64,000 nucleotides of DNA, taken from the NCBI GenBank assembly GCA_028287505.1, contig JAQBPN010000096.1, positions 1 through 64,000 on the forward strand. Reading direction: 5' to 3'. Below, in pieces: positions 51,827 through 60,466 of this stretch. Under the pieces are notes generated by a model. That model saw only the letters and a program-made list of their open reading frames with translations, did not search any database and had not been told where the DNA came from. A program made the translations under genes and the position numbers. Position 1 is the stretch's first letter, and every line of letters begins with the position of its first letter. Origin of the DNA: Fibrobacterota bacterium (GTDB lineage: Bacteria > Fibrobacterota > Fibrobacteria > UBA11236).

Positions 51827-52574
51827 ACCAAATAGTTTATCCGCCAAGCCCGGAAAGAAGGCCAAGCCCGCTTCCGCGCGATCCGTCGCGCGCCGGCCCG
51901 CGGTTCCGAAAACCGCGCCCGGCCCGGAAACCGGCGAAACCGAAAAGCGCATCCTCGCGGCCGCCCGCAAGGAGTTCGTCGTGAAGGGACTGGAAGGCGC
52001 CCGCATGCAGGTCATCGCCACCGGCGCCGGAGTGAACAAGGCCCTGCTGCACTATTACTACCGCAGCAAGGAGAACCTGTACGGGAAGGTGCTGGAAGAC
52101 ACGGTGGCCACGGTGTGGGGCAAGCTCCAGTCGGAATTCCGGGCCCGGTCTTCGCTCGCCCGGCCGCAGGGAGACGGCGTGGAAGGGATTGTGCAGACCA
52201 TCGTCTCCACCTATATCCGGACTCTCTCGGCCAATCCGGATTTCCCCCTGTTCATTTTCCGCGAAATGGCGAGAGGCGGCGCGACCTTCACGGTGGTCCT
52301 GAATGAATTGCTGAAGAACTTCGGCGATGTCCCCGCCACCCTGATAAAGGCTCTGGAGGAAGAGGCCCGGGCGGGGCGGATCAAGCCCGTGCATCCCCTC
52401 CATTTCATCATGAACATGATGGGGATGACGGTGACCACTTTCCTGGCCATGCCCCTGCTCCAGCGCATGGGCCCCGCCGTGGGCCACAAGATCAAATTCG
52501 ACGAGGCGTTCCTGGAAGAGCGCATCCGTTCCATCACCGACACCCTGCTTAACGGCATCCGGATCAAGAGGTAA
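51819..52574 (+). CDS. TetR-family transcriptional regulator
   Basis: This protein has 251 residues. A basic Ala/Pro/Lys-rich leader of about 38 residues precedes a TetR helix-turn-helix: RILAAARKEFVVKGLEGARM, VIATGAGVNKALLHYYYRSKENLYGKVLEDT. The ligand-binding region is helical and the end fits the CerR/CecR-type families. It heads the exporter operon, with 2 bp before the TolC gene, like YbiH (CecR) upstream of YbhGFSR in E. coli. A perfect palindrome covers its start codon. No clear ribosome-binding site is present. Confidence 0.9.
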   Translation: MVKPNSLSAKPGKKAKPASARSVARRPAVPKTAPGPETGETEKRILAAARKEFVVKGLEGARMQVIATGAGVNKALLHYYYRSKENLYGKVLEDTVATVWGKLQSEFRARSSLARPQGDGVEGIVQTIVSTYIRTLSANPDFPLFIFREMARGGATFTVVLNELLKNFGDVPATLIKALEEEARAGRIKPVHPLHFIMNMMGMTVTTFLAMPLLQRMGPAVGHKIKFDEAFLEERIRSITDTLLNGIRIKR

Positions 52575-52576
52575 AC

Positions 52577-53905
52577 ATGAATCCGTTGCGCGCGACATCG
52601 CTCCTGTTCACGGCCGCGGCCCTGGCCGCTCCGCCCGGGCACGCGCTCTCCCTCCACCAGGCCCAGGAAATCCTGTTCCGGGACAATCCCGACCTGGCCA
52701 TCATGCGCCTGGAGGTCGAACGCTCCGAAGATCAGTTGCAGGAAGCCAAGGCTGCGTGGCTGCCCTCCCTGGACGCTTTGGGCAACTACTCCTACACCAC
52801 CGAGACCAGCCATCTGAAACTGGATCTCCCCATTCCCCCGCCCAACGGCACCAGCATCGACAAGGCCATCGGCGATCACGACAAAGTGGAACTGGGCCTG
52901 GACGCGAGCTACGCCATCTTCACCGGCTTCGCGCGCGGACATAACCTGGATGCCAAGCGCGCCGGCATACAGTCGCGGGAGGCCCAATGGCGCGGGGCCC
53001 GCAACCGGATGTCCATGCGCCTGGCAGCGCTCTATTACGCCTGGCAACTGGCCGGCTCCCAGGCGGCCTACCAGGAAAAAGTCCTGGCCCATGCGCGGGA
53101 TCTGCAAAAACAGTTGCAGGACTTCGTGCGCGCGGGTACGGCGGTTCGCAGCCGGGCGCTGGCCGCGGAAGCCAATGCCAAGGCCTCGGAGGTGCAACTG
53201 CTGGCGTTCCAGAACACCCGCGATTCCCTCGCCTACGAAGTCTTGGACTTCATGGGCGACAGGGAATCCGCCGCCCTGGCGTCCCCGGACGTTTTGGCCC
53301 GGGACACGGCCGCCATTCCGGAACCGGCCTGGACGGACGGAGACACCGCCCAAGCCCATCGGCCGGAAGCAGAAGCCATTGATCAGTCCATGGCCCAGGC
53401 CCGCTTCGGCAGCCAGGCCTTGTCCGGACAGAGGTTGCCGCAGGTGTTCGGGTTGGCCGGAGTGCGTTACGCCAATCCAGGACTGGATCTGGCGGGCGAT
53501 GAATTCATGCCCTACGGCCTGCTGGGCTTGCAGTTGAGGTGGAATCTGTACGACGGTTCCAGGAACGGCTCGCAGCGGAAGCAACTGGAAGTGCAGACGC
53601 GCGTGCTGCAGGAACAGAAGCGCAAACTGGCGCAGGAGTGGCGCAAGGACATGATCACCTCCCGGCTGCAATACTCCCGCTGGTCGGCCCAGTTCGAGGC
53701 GGCCAAAGCCTCCCGCGATGCCGCTGAAGCCGCGGCGTCCGATCTCAAACGGCAGTTCGAGGCCGGCGTGGCCACGGGTCTGGATTGGCTCGAGGCCAGT
53801 AACAATCAGGCGCGGGCGGAAATGATGATGGAACAGGCCAGGACCATGCAGAGGCTCGCCCTGCTGCAATGGGAATATGCTTCCGGAAAGGAGCTCAGAT
53901 TCTGA
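52577..53905 (+). CDS. TolC-family outer-membrane efflux protein
   Basis: This protein has 442 residues with a signal peptide (LLFTAAALAAPPGHA) and TolC features: LSLHQAQEILFRDNPDLAI, EAKAAWLPSLDALGNYSYT, long coiled-coil helices (LQKQLQDFVRAGTAVRSRAL), GVRYANPGLDLAGDEFMPY and LRWNLYDGSRNGSQRK. Its start follows GAGGTAA. The stop overlaps the next start by one base (TGATG), indicating translational coupling to the periplasmic adaptor. It provides the outer-membrane channel for the exporter. Confidence 0.92.
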   Translation: MNPLRATSLLFTAAALAAPPGHALSLHQAQEILFRDNPDLAIMRLEVERSEDQLQEAKAAWLPSLDALGNYSYTTETSHLKLDLPIPPPNGTSIDKAIGDHDKVELGLDASYAIFTGFARGHNLDAKRAGIQSREAQWRGARNRMSMRLAALYYAWQLAGSQAAYQEKVLAHARDLQKQLQDFVRAGTAVRSRALAAEANAKASEVQLLAFQNTRDSLAYEVLDFMGDRESAALASPDVLARDTAAIPEPAWTDGDTAQAHRPEAEAIDQSMAQARFGSQALSGQRLPQVFGLAGVRYANPGLDLAGDEFMPYGLLGLQLRWNLYDGSRNGSQRKQLEVQTRVLQEQKRKLAQEWRKDMITSRLQYSRWSAQFEAAKASRDAAEAAASDLKRQFEAGVATGLDWLEASNNQARAEMMMEQARTMQRLALLQWEYASGKELRF

Positions 53906-54834
53906 TGGGTTATCATGCAGTGGATGCAAAGAGTGTGAAAGCAACGGGATACCTCGCAGGGGCGGCCGCGGCGCTGCTGCTGGGGTGCGGGGGGCGCACG
54001 GATCCGGATTTCATCGGGTCCGCCGTCGTGGAAGCGCAGACCTATCAGGTGTCCGCCATGGTGCAGGGCAAGCTGGTGGGCCTCTACAAGCAGGAGGGCC
54101 AGGACGTGGCCGCGGACGAATTGGTCGCGGTTGTGGATACCGTCCCTTTCGTGCTGCAGCTTCAGGAGGTCCAGGGCGGCCTGACGGAATTGACCGCCGG
54201 GATGCGTTCCCGGGAAAACGAGATCAAAGCGGCCCAGGCGGAAATCCGCGGGCTGGAAAGGGACTACGCCCGCATCGCCCCCCTGGTCAAGGAAGGATCG
54301 CTTCCGCCCCAGCAGGAGGACAAATTGTCGTCCGCCCTGGACGCGGCGCGCCTGAAACTCTCGGCCGGAAAGGACATACTGCAGAGCCTGGGCGGAAAGC
54401 AACAGGGATTGGAAGCGCGCATGGCCCAGATCCGCGAGCAGTTGCGCCGGTGCTATCTGCGCGCGCCCGCTACGGGCCGGATCCTGACGCGTTACAAGAA
54501 CCCGGAAGAGGTGGCCGCTCCCGGGCAGCCCGTTTACGAAATCGGCAAAGAAGACACCTTGCAGGTGGATTTCTTCGTGCCCCAGACCTGGCTTTCGGGA
54601 ATCAAGTACGGGCAGCAGGTACGCCTGCGCCTGGATGCGCCCGAAGTGGACAAGAACGGCGTTTTCCTGCCCGCCACCATCAGCTGGATAGGCCATGAGG
54701 CCGAGTTCTCCCCCAAGAACATCCAGACCCGGGAAAGCCGCAATGAACTGGTCTTCCGGGTGCGGGCCCTGGCCGCCAACAAGGACGGCATGCTGAAGCG
54801 CGGGCTTCCGGTGGAAGTCTGGAAAGCCAGATAG
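53905..54834 (+). CDS. HlyD/YbhG-like membrane fusion lipoprotein
   Basis: This protein has 309 residues. A lipobox-like LLLGC follows the N-terminal hydrophobic stretch, so it may be a lipoprotein. It has the periplasmic adaptor order: short beta-barrel and lipoyl halves (QVSAMVQGKLVGLYKQEGQDV; YLRAPATGRILTRYKNPEEV), a coiled-coil hairpin in between (about 95-190), and VDFFVPQTWLSGIKYGQQVRLRL. GGAG precedes the start. It overlaps the TolC gene by one base and links the ABC permeases to the channel. Confidence 0.92.
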   Translation: MGYHAVDAKSVKATGYLAGAAAALLLGCGGRTDPDFIGSAVVEAQTYQVSAMVQGKLVGLYKQEGQDVAADELVAVVDTVPFVLQLQEVQGGLTELTAGMRSRENEIKAAQAEIRGLERDYARIAPLVKEGSLPPQQEDKLSSALDAARLKLSAGKDILQSLGGKQQGLEARMAQIREQLRRCYLRAPATGRILTRYKNPEEVAAPGQPVYEIGKEDTLQVDFFVPQTWLSGIKYGQQVRLRLDAPEVDKNGVFLPATISWIGHEAEFSPKNIQTRESRNELVFRVRALAANKDGMLKRGLPVEVWKAR

Positions 54835-54880
54835 AGTTCAAAATGCAAAGTGAAAAGCGCCTTCTCTCCGATGGAGCCAA

Positions 54881-55918
54881 ATGGAACCCGCAGTAGCGAT
54901 CAGGGACCTGGCCAAGGACCACGCCGGCGAGAAGGCCCTGCGGGGCATCAGCATCGACGTGCCCAATCCCTGCCTGTTCGGCATCATCGGAGCGGACGGC
55001 GCGGGCAAGTCCACCTTGATGAACATTCTGGCCACCCTCACCGATCCCGATTCCGGATCGGTGCGCGAACTGGGCCGCGATGCGGCCAGGGAATTCGCGT
55101 CCATCCGGGAAGACATCGGGTATATGCCCCAGCGCTTTTCCCTGTACCAGGATCTGTCCGTGGAAGAAAACCTGGATTTCTTCGCGGACATTTTCGGGAT
55201 CTCCGGCAAGGACAAAACGGACCGGATGGATCATCTCCTCGGATTCGCCGGGCTCAAGCCCTTCAAGGGCCGGCGGGCGGGACAGCTTTCCGGAGGCATG
55301 AAACAAAAACTGGCCCTGGCCTGCACCCTGGTCCACCATCCCAAGCTGCTGCTCCTGGATGAACCCACCGTGGGCGTGGATCCGGTCGCCCGCCGGGATT
55401 TCTGGACCATGCTGAAATCCCTGCGCGCGGAAGGCATCACCTTGATGGTCTCCACGCCCTATATGGACGAAGCCGCCCTGTGCGATTCCCTGGTCCTGCT
55501 CCACGAAGGCGGCATCCTGGCGGAAGGCACCCCTGCGCAATTGCTGGCGGCCTATCCCTACCGGCTTTACCGCGTGGAAGCCGCTCCGGACGCGGCCGTT
55601 TCCACCCTGAACTACCCCGGCGACAAGCCGCCGCCCCCCGGTTTCGTCCTCATCTATCCTTCCGGCGGCACCCTGCATGCGGCGGAAGCACCCGGGGGTG
55701 AGGCACCCCTTGCGGGTGAAGCACCCGTCGCCGGCGGCCGAACACAAGGGCCGAGCGGCGATCCCGTGCAGCGCCTGCGCGTCGCCGTGCCCGAGGCATA
55801 CAGCGCCACCCTCATCCAACCGTCCCTGGAAGATTGCTTCTTCGCCTTGCTCTCCGGGAAGATGGTCATGAAACCGAAGTCCGCGCCAGGTGCTTTACCT
55901 GCGGGAACGGGATCCTGA
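54881..55918 (+). CDS. ABC transporter ATPase (first half of YbhF-like pair)
   Basis: This protein has 345 residues. The ATPase core has Walker A (GADGAGKST), the LSGGMKQKLALACTLVHHPK signature, Walker B (LLLLDEPTVGVDP), and VSTPYMDEAALC. After the ATPase core, about 60 residues are rich in Pro, Gly and Ala with short repeats of GEAP (AEAPGGEAPLAGEAPVAGG), then a C-terminal tail. In E. coli a single YbhF carries two ATPase domains; here they are two genes. GGAG lies five bases before the start. It overlaps the second ATPase gene by one base. Confidence 0.92.
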   Translation: MEPAVAIRDLAKDHAGEKALRGISIDVPNPCLFGIIGADGAGKSTLMNILATLTDPDSGSVRELGRDAAREFASIREDIGYMPQRFSLYQDLSVEENLDFFADIFGISGKDKTDRMDHLLGFAGLKPFKGRRAGQLSGGMKQKLALACTLVHHPKLLLLDEPTVGVDPVARRDFWTMLKSLRAEGITLMVSTPYMDEAALCDSLVLLHEGGILAEGTPAQLLAAYPYRLYRVEAAPDAAVSTLNYPGDKPPPPGFVLIYPSGGTLHAAEAPGGEAPLAGEAPVAGGRTQGPSGDPVQRLRVAVPEAYSATLIQPSLEDCFFALLSGKMVMKPKSAPGALPAGTGS

Positions 55919-56661
55919 TGGAATATTCCATCCGCACCGAAAGGCTCAGCAAGCGCTTCGGCAGCTTCACGGCCGTGGATCACATCGATCTGGCGGTGGC
56001 CAAAGGCGAGATTTTCGGCTTCCTGGGCGCCAACGGCGCGGGCAAGACCACGGCCATCCGCATGTTGTGCGGCCTATTGGTTCCCACCTCCGGTACGGGC
56101 TACGTGGCCGGCTTCGACATCCTGAAGGAGAGCGAAAAGATCCGCACCCGCATCGGCTATATGTCCCAGAAGTTCTCCCTGTATCCGGACTTGAGCGTGG
56201 ATCAGAACCTGCGCCTGTACGGGAGGTTATACGGATTGGGTAAAAAGGATCTGGAAGGGCGCATCCGGGAAATGGCCGCCTTCCTGGGGCTGGATCCGTT
56301 GCTGAAACGCGTGACCGGATCCCTTCCCTGGGGCTGGCAGCAACGTCTCAGCCTGGCCTGCGCCAACCTGCATCGTCCGGAAATCCTCTTCCTGGATGAG
56401 CCCACCGGTTCCGTCGATCCCGTCAGCCGGCGGAATTTCTGGGACCTGATCCACCGGCTCTCTTCCCAAGGCACCACCATCTTCATCACCTCCCACTATA
56501 TGGACGAAGTGGAATATTGCCATCGCCTCTCCATCATGATCGAAGGCCGCATCGCGGCCATGGGCACGCCCAGGGATCTGAAGCGGGAAAGCGGGTGCGC
56601 CAGCATCCATGAACTCTTCCTCAAGCTGGTGGAAAGCAAATCCGCGCAGGCGGGCGCATGA
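55918..56661 (+). CDS. ABC transporter ATPase (second half of YbhF-like pair)
   Basis: This protein has 247 residues. Walker A is GANGAGKTT and Walker B is ILFLDEPTGSVDP, followed by TSHYMDEVEYC. The signature motif that is usually LSGGQ reads LPWGWQQRLSLACANLHRP, so it is degenerate. In heterodimeric ABC systems one active site is often inactive; this pair may be asymmetric. It starts at 55918 with a one-base overlap with its partner and overlaps the first permease by four bases. Confidence 0.92.
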   Translation: MEYSIRTERLSKRFGSFTAVDHIDLAVAKGEIFGFLGANGAGKTTAIRMLCGLLVPTSGTGYVAGFDILKESEKIRTRIGYMSQKFSLYPDLSVDQNLRLYGRLYGLGKKDLEGRIREMAAFLGLDPLLKRVTGSLPWGWQQRLSLACANLHRPEILFLDEPTGSVDPVSRRNFWDLIHRLSSQGTTIFITSHYMDEVEYCHRLSIMIEGRIAAMGTPRDLKRESGCASIHELFLKLVESKSAQAGA

Positions 56662-57767
56662 TTTCCCCGGCCCGCGTGCGCAGCATCGCCCTCAAGGAAA
56701 TGCGGCATATCTTCCGCGATTGGCAGACCCTGGTGGTGGTGCTGGTGATGCCGGTGATGATGATGTTCCTGTACGGATACGCCCTCAATGCGGACGCGCG
56801 GGAGATCCCGGTGATGATCGAGATGCCCTCCCCCGCCCCGGAAACCAGGGCAATCGCCGACAAAATCGACGCCAGCCAGATGTTCGCGGTCACGGGCATC
56901 GTATATGCCGCCCCGGATCCGGCCGAGCTCTTCAAACTGTACGGCATCAAAGCCCTGTTCCGGTTCCCTCCCGGATTCGCCCGGGACCTGCGGCGCCCCG
57001 GAGGCGCGCGGGTGCAGGTGCTCATCGACGGTTCCGATCCCAACTTGGGGACCCTCATCCGAAACGGGTCCGAGCCCATGTTGCTGGGGGCCACCCTGCA
57101 GGTTCTGGGGGTGCGGCAACCGCAGGTTCTCGATCTGCGCACCCTGGTCCTTTACAATCCGGAGCAGCGGAGCGCCCTCTTTTTCGTGCCCGGATTGATG
57201 GCGATCATCCTGCTGATGATTTCAGCCCTGCTGACCTCCGTGGCCATCGCGCGGGAAAAGGAACTGGGGACCATGGGCCAATTGCTGGTATCGCCCCTGC
57301 ACCCGCTGGAAATCATCGTCGGGAAAATCATCCCCTACGTCTTCCTGGCCGCGCTGGACGGATTCCTGGTGCTGGCGGTGGGGCGCATCGCCTTCGGGGT
57401 CCGGATCGCGGGAAACCCCTGGTTCCTGGGGTTGTGCAGCCTGGTCTACATTTTCACCGCCCTCAGCATCGGCCTCCTCATCAGCACCCTGGTCAAGCGC
57501 CAGCAGCATGCCATGTTCGCGGCCCTGGGCGCCACCCTCATGCCCACGGTCATCCTGTCCGGATTCATCTTTCCGGTCACCAGCATGCCCATCCCTTTGC
57601 AAATCGTATCCCATATCATCCCCGCCACTTACTTCCTCGAAATCGTGCGGGGCATCATCCTCAAGGGCGTCGGCCTGCATGAGCTTTGGACCCCGCTCCT
57701 GATCCTGGGAGGCGAAGGCCTGGTGCTGATGGCGGTCGCCATCAGGAAATTCAAGGTGAAGCTATGA
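56658..57767 (+). CDS. ABC-2 permease (YbhS-like)
   Basis: This protein has 369 residues with an N-terminal membrane helix (MFLYGYALNADAREIPVM), a large soluble domain (about 45-180), and five more helices (LFFVPGLMAIILLMISALL; GRIAFGVRIAGNPWFLGL; ATLMPTVILSGFIFPVTSMP). This is the ABC-2/DrrB topology of YbhS and YbhR. It overlaps its neighbours by four bases on each side (ATGA), a sign of tight coupling. It probably forms the transmembrane dimer with the next gene. Confidence 0.92.
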   Translation: MISPARVRSIALKEMRHIFRDWQTLVVVLVMPVMMMFLYGYALNADAREIPVMIEMPSPAPETRAIADKIDASQMFAVTGIVYAAPDPAELFKLYGIKALFRFPPGFARDLRRPGGARVQVLIDGSDPNLGTLIRNGSEPMLLGATLQVLGVRQPQVLDLRTLVLYNPEQRSALFFVPGLMAIILLMISALLTSVAIAREKELGTMGQLLVSPLHPLEIIVGKIIPYVFLAALDGFLVLAVGRIAFGVRIAGNPWFLGLCSLVYIFTALSIGLLISTLVKRQQHAMFAALGATLMPTVILSGFIFPVTSMPIPLQIVSHIIPATYFLEIVRGIILKGVGLHELWTPLLILGGEGLVLMAVAIRKFKVKL

Positions 57768-58948
57768 ATCTTTTCCGCGTCATCGTCCTGAAGGAATTCC
57801 AGCAATTGAAGCGGGACAAGACCAGCCTGCGCCTCATGATCATGCTGCCCATGATCCAGATGATAGTGCTGGGCTACGCCCTCACCACGGAAGTGAAGCA
57901 TACGCCGGTGGCCGTGCTCGATCATGACGGCGGTCCGGACAGCCGTTCCATGATCCAGGCCGTTTCCAACAATGCCTTGTTCGACTTCCGGGGAAACGCC
58001 GCTTCCGAATCGGATCTGAAAACGATGCTGGACCGCGGACAAGTGAAGCTGGGCATCATCATCCCCCAGGGGTTTTCCCGCCAATTGGAAAACGCCACCC
58101 GCCTGAATCCGGGTGTCGCAGGAACCGCGTCGGTGGGACAGGGCCCCGAGGACGCCGGCGCCAAGGTGCAATTATGGGTGGACGGGCAGGACGCCAATTC
58201 GGCCGGGGTGGCGCGCGGCTATCTCTCGGCGGTCCTGAACCAATGGGCCATGCGGCACCTGGGTACCCGGCTGGAAGCCTCGGGAATCCGCCTGGACCAG
58301 CTCATCCCCATCGCCACCGACGAGAACGTCCTTTTCAACCCCCTGCTCAAATCCACCTGGTATATGGTCCCGGGCATCGCCGTCATCCTCGTCACCATGG
58401 TCACCGCCCTGCTCACCGGTTTCTCCATCGTGCGGGAAAAAGAAGCGGGCACCCTGGAACAGTTGATGGTCACGCCTCTCAAACCCATCCACGTGGTGGT
58501 GGGAAAAGCCGTGCCCTTTTTCATCATCGGGGTGGTCGAACTGATGGTGGCGCTGGTCATCGCCCAGCTCAAGTTCCAGGTTCCCTTCCGGGGCAATTAC
58601 CTTACCCTGCTGGCCTTTACCTCGGCCTACATGCTGTCTTCCCTCGGGATCGGCATTTTCACCTCCACGGTGGCGCGCACGCAGCAACAGGCCCTGTTCA
58701 TCATCTGGTTCTTCCTGCTTTTTTTCATGCTGCTCTCCGGCTTCTTCCTGCCGGTGGAGAACATGCCGCATTGGGTCCAAATCGTCACCCTGGCCAATCC
58801 GGTCCGCTTCTTCATGCACGTATTGCGGGAAATGTTCCTGAAAGGGTCCGGGTTCCCCGAGCTATGGCGCGAAGGCGCGGCCATGCTGGGAATCGGCTTC
58901 TGCGTGTTCACGTTTTCGGTCTTGAAGTTCAATAGGAAAACGGGGTGA
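57764..58948 (+). CDS. ABC-2 permease (YbhR-like)
   Basis: This protein has 394 residues with the same layout as its neighbour: N-terminal helix (MIMLPMIQMIVLGYALTTEV), soluble domain (about 45-215), then helices including VPGIAVILVTMVTALLTGFS, FFIIGVVELMVALVIAQLKF and FIIWFFLLFFMLLSGFFLP. It is the last gene of the exporter operon. The stop is followed by about 250 bp containing the heptamer inverted repeat. The substrates are unknown; YbhGFSR relatives export drugs or act on membrane lipids and cations. Confidence 0.92.
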   Translation: MNLFRVIVLKEFQQLKRDKTSLRLMIMLPMIQMIVLGYALTTEVKHTPVAVLDHDGGPDSRSMIQAVSNNALFDFRGNAASESDLKTMLDRGQVKLGIIIPQGFSRQLENATRLNPGVAGTASVGQGPEDAGAKVQLWVDGQDANSAGVARGYLSAVLNQWAMRHLGTRLEASGIRLDQLIPIATDENVLFNPLLKSTWYMVPGIAVILVTMVTALLTGFSIVREKEAGTLEQLMVTPLKPIHVVVGKAVPFFIIGVVELMVALVIAQLKFQVPFRGNYLTLLAFTSAYMLSSLGIGIFTSTVARTQQQALFIIWFFLLFFMLLSGFFLPVENMPHWVQIVTLANPVRFFMHVLREMFLKGSGFPELWREGAAMLGIGFCVFTFSVLKFNRKTG

Positions 58949-59012
58949 AATGAAGATTGCTTTTGGAAAGCTGGGTGGGAATTGATTTGGCTGTGCCGAT
59001 AGCGACTATTCG

Positions 59013-59033
59013 TCGGGCGTCGGGCGACGGGCG
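59013..59033 (+). repeat. Left array of TCGGGCG heptamers
   Basis: Three copies of TCGGGCG (the third with one T-to-A change) occur in a row. They are reverse complements of the right array at 59108-59135, so together they can pair over about 21 bp. Confidence 0.85.
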
Positions 59034-59107
59034 TAAAACTTTTTCCGCACTCTAGGGCCTCGAAGAAAAATCGAGAAGAAGCGAACTCCGCTCCCTCTTC
59101 GGTTTTG

Positions 59108-59135
59108 CGCCCGACGCCCGACGCCCGACGCCCGA
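59108..59135 (+). repeat. Right array of CGCCCGA heptamers
   Basis: Four exact copies of CGCCCGA are followed by CG. They pair with the left array at 59013-59033. The 74-bp loop between holds a smaller hairpin. Confidence 0.9.
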
Positions 59136-59196
59136 CGAAATCCACCCACAACCCTCAGCCGCTTCAATACCGCCCCTCCCTCAATCCACGCTCTTC

Positions 59197-60297
59197 CTAA
59201 GGGTCGTCCCTCCTCGGATACCTCATCGCCGTCGTCTTTTTCCAAAGCGCCCATCCGCGCGCCTTCCCGGCCGCTTCCGTCAGATTCATGGCGGGTTGCT
59301 TTTTGATCAGATCGCTCCAGTTGTCCAGGTAGGCGGTCACGGCCGGGTCCTGCCAGGGTTGGGAGCCCATGAAAGCCTCGTATTCCTTTTGCATGTCCAC
59401 CATGTCCTGGAAGGCTTGCGCGGTTCCGGCGGTATCCTCGAAGGTGCGATAGAAAAGAGTGAGGAACTCCGCCGACTTGAGCTGGAACATGAATCCCAGG
59501 GATTGCTGCTCGTAGCCGCTGGAAAGGATCTTGGGCCCCGCATAGGATTGCACCCGCAGTTTCCGGCCCAGCTGGAAAAGCCCTTTGGCCGCATCGCGAC
59601 CCCGGATGCGGATATCGTAGGGATGGTCGGGCAGGGGCGACAGGAATACCGAATAAAGGATGTTGATGAGTTTTTCGAATGGCGGGAATGGAACCCGGCG
59701 ATAGAGTTCGACCGCCTCCGTCATGGTATAAGGATTGAGATGCCGGCTGTGGCTGAACAGGCCGAGCACGGCTTCCTCCAAGCGCGGGTAGTAGAAATTC
59801 CCATCGGGCAACCGGCGGGGATCCATGAACAGGGCCCGGGCCTGGCCCAGCTTGTCCTCCTGGAGGAGCACGTAGGCCTCAATCACCCGCAGCACCCCGT
59901 TTTCGGGATCGGCCGCCAGCGCCTTGTCCAGCCAAGGTCGGGCCATTTTCTCTTCCTCGGGTTTGTCCCTTTCCAGATAGGCCAGGCAGAGCTGGTAGGC
60001 GATCAAAGGTTCGCCCGGATGCAGGCTGTCGGCCCGCCGCAATCCGTCCACTTTGCCTTCCCAGGAGGAGTCCGTCAAAGCGCGGAGCAGATGCAGCCGC
60101 CAATCGTGGGGATACCATTCGCCTATCCAGTCCAGGGCTTCCGGGGGCTGAAAGCGTTCCAGGGTCACGGCTTTTTGCGAATCCGGAAGGGGTGATTCCT
60201 GAAGGGCGCGGCGGCCGTCGCATGCGGAAAACCCCAGCGCAATCAGGGCGGAAAGGGCCAACCTGCGCCGTAAAATCGTCCAGGTCCCTCTTTGCAT
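59197..60297 (-). CDS. TPR-like lipoprotein
   Basis: This protein has 366 residues from ATG 60295-60297; the frame continues to 60444 without support. A signal peptide ends in a lipobox (LIALGFSAC). The body is helical with TPR-like pairs (LIAYQLCLAYLERDKPEEEK, VLRVIEAYVLLQEDKLGQARALF) and a C-terminal helical region (QAFQDMVDMQKEYEAFMG). There is no strong ribosome-binding site. It is divergent from the MCE gene and convergent with the exporter operon across the inverted repeat. The role is unknown but envelope-located. Confidence 0.8.
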   Translation of the reverse strand: MQRGTWTILRRRLALSALIALGFSACDGRRALQESPLPDSQKAVTLERFQPPEALDWIGEWYPHDWRLHLLRALTDSSWEGKVDGLRRADSLHPGEPLIAYQLCLAYLERDKPEEEKMARPWLDKALAADPENGVLRVIEAYVLLQEDKLGQARALFMDPRRLPDGNFYYPRLEEAVLGLFSHSRHLNPYTMTEAVELYRRVPFPPFEKLINILYSVFLSPLPDHPYDIRIRGRDAAKGLFQLGRKLRVQSYAGPKILSSGYEQQSLGFMFQLKSAEFLTLFYRTFEDTAGTAQAFQDMVDMQKEYEAFMGSQPWQDPAVTAYLDNWSDLIKKQPAMNLTEAAGKARGWALWKKTTAMRYPRRDDP

Positions 60298-60466
60298 GGG
60301 ACAAATGTACAAACTGGCCCCGGCCTTGCCGGCCGGCGGGGCCGAGCGGGCATCCTTCCGGGAATATTTCGTATCATGGGATGTCGCCGCCAACGGGGTT
60401 GCGTCATGCGGCGGAACCGTGGTTGGCGCCAAAACCTTTATCACTTAGATTGCTGACGACCCATCT
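60298..60466 (+). promoter_or_regulatory. Divergent promoter region of lipoprotein and MCE genes
   Basis: TTGGCG (60423-60428) and TAGATT (60446-60451) with a 17-bp spacer form a candidate promoter for the MCE gene, giving a leader under about 12 bases. AATGTA (60304-60309; TACATT on the minus strand) is a possible -10 for the lipoprotein gene, seven bases before its start. Confidence 0.4.

Larger units (their letters stand above)
58949..59196. other. Convergent intergenic region with heptamer inverted repeat
   Basis: No gene is supported. The region lies between the stop codons of the permease and the TPR lipoprotein. It contains two arrays of a 7-bp unit on opposite strands and a small CTCGA-AGAAAAA-TCGAG hairpin (59059-59075) between them. 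The whole could fold into a large stem-loop. Confidence 0.6.

Noticed and set aside
49618-51984. A 788-codon plus-strand frame opposite ispG
   Set aside because: IspG is certain on the minus strand, and this frame runs through it and into the tetR region.
59108-59135. Possible CRISPR or minisatellite remnant
   Set aside because: The units are only 7 bp with no spacers, and the matching inverted array makes a stem-loop element more likely.
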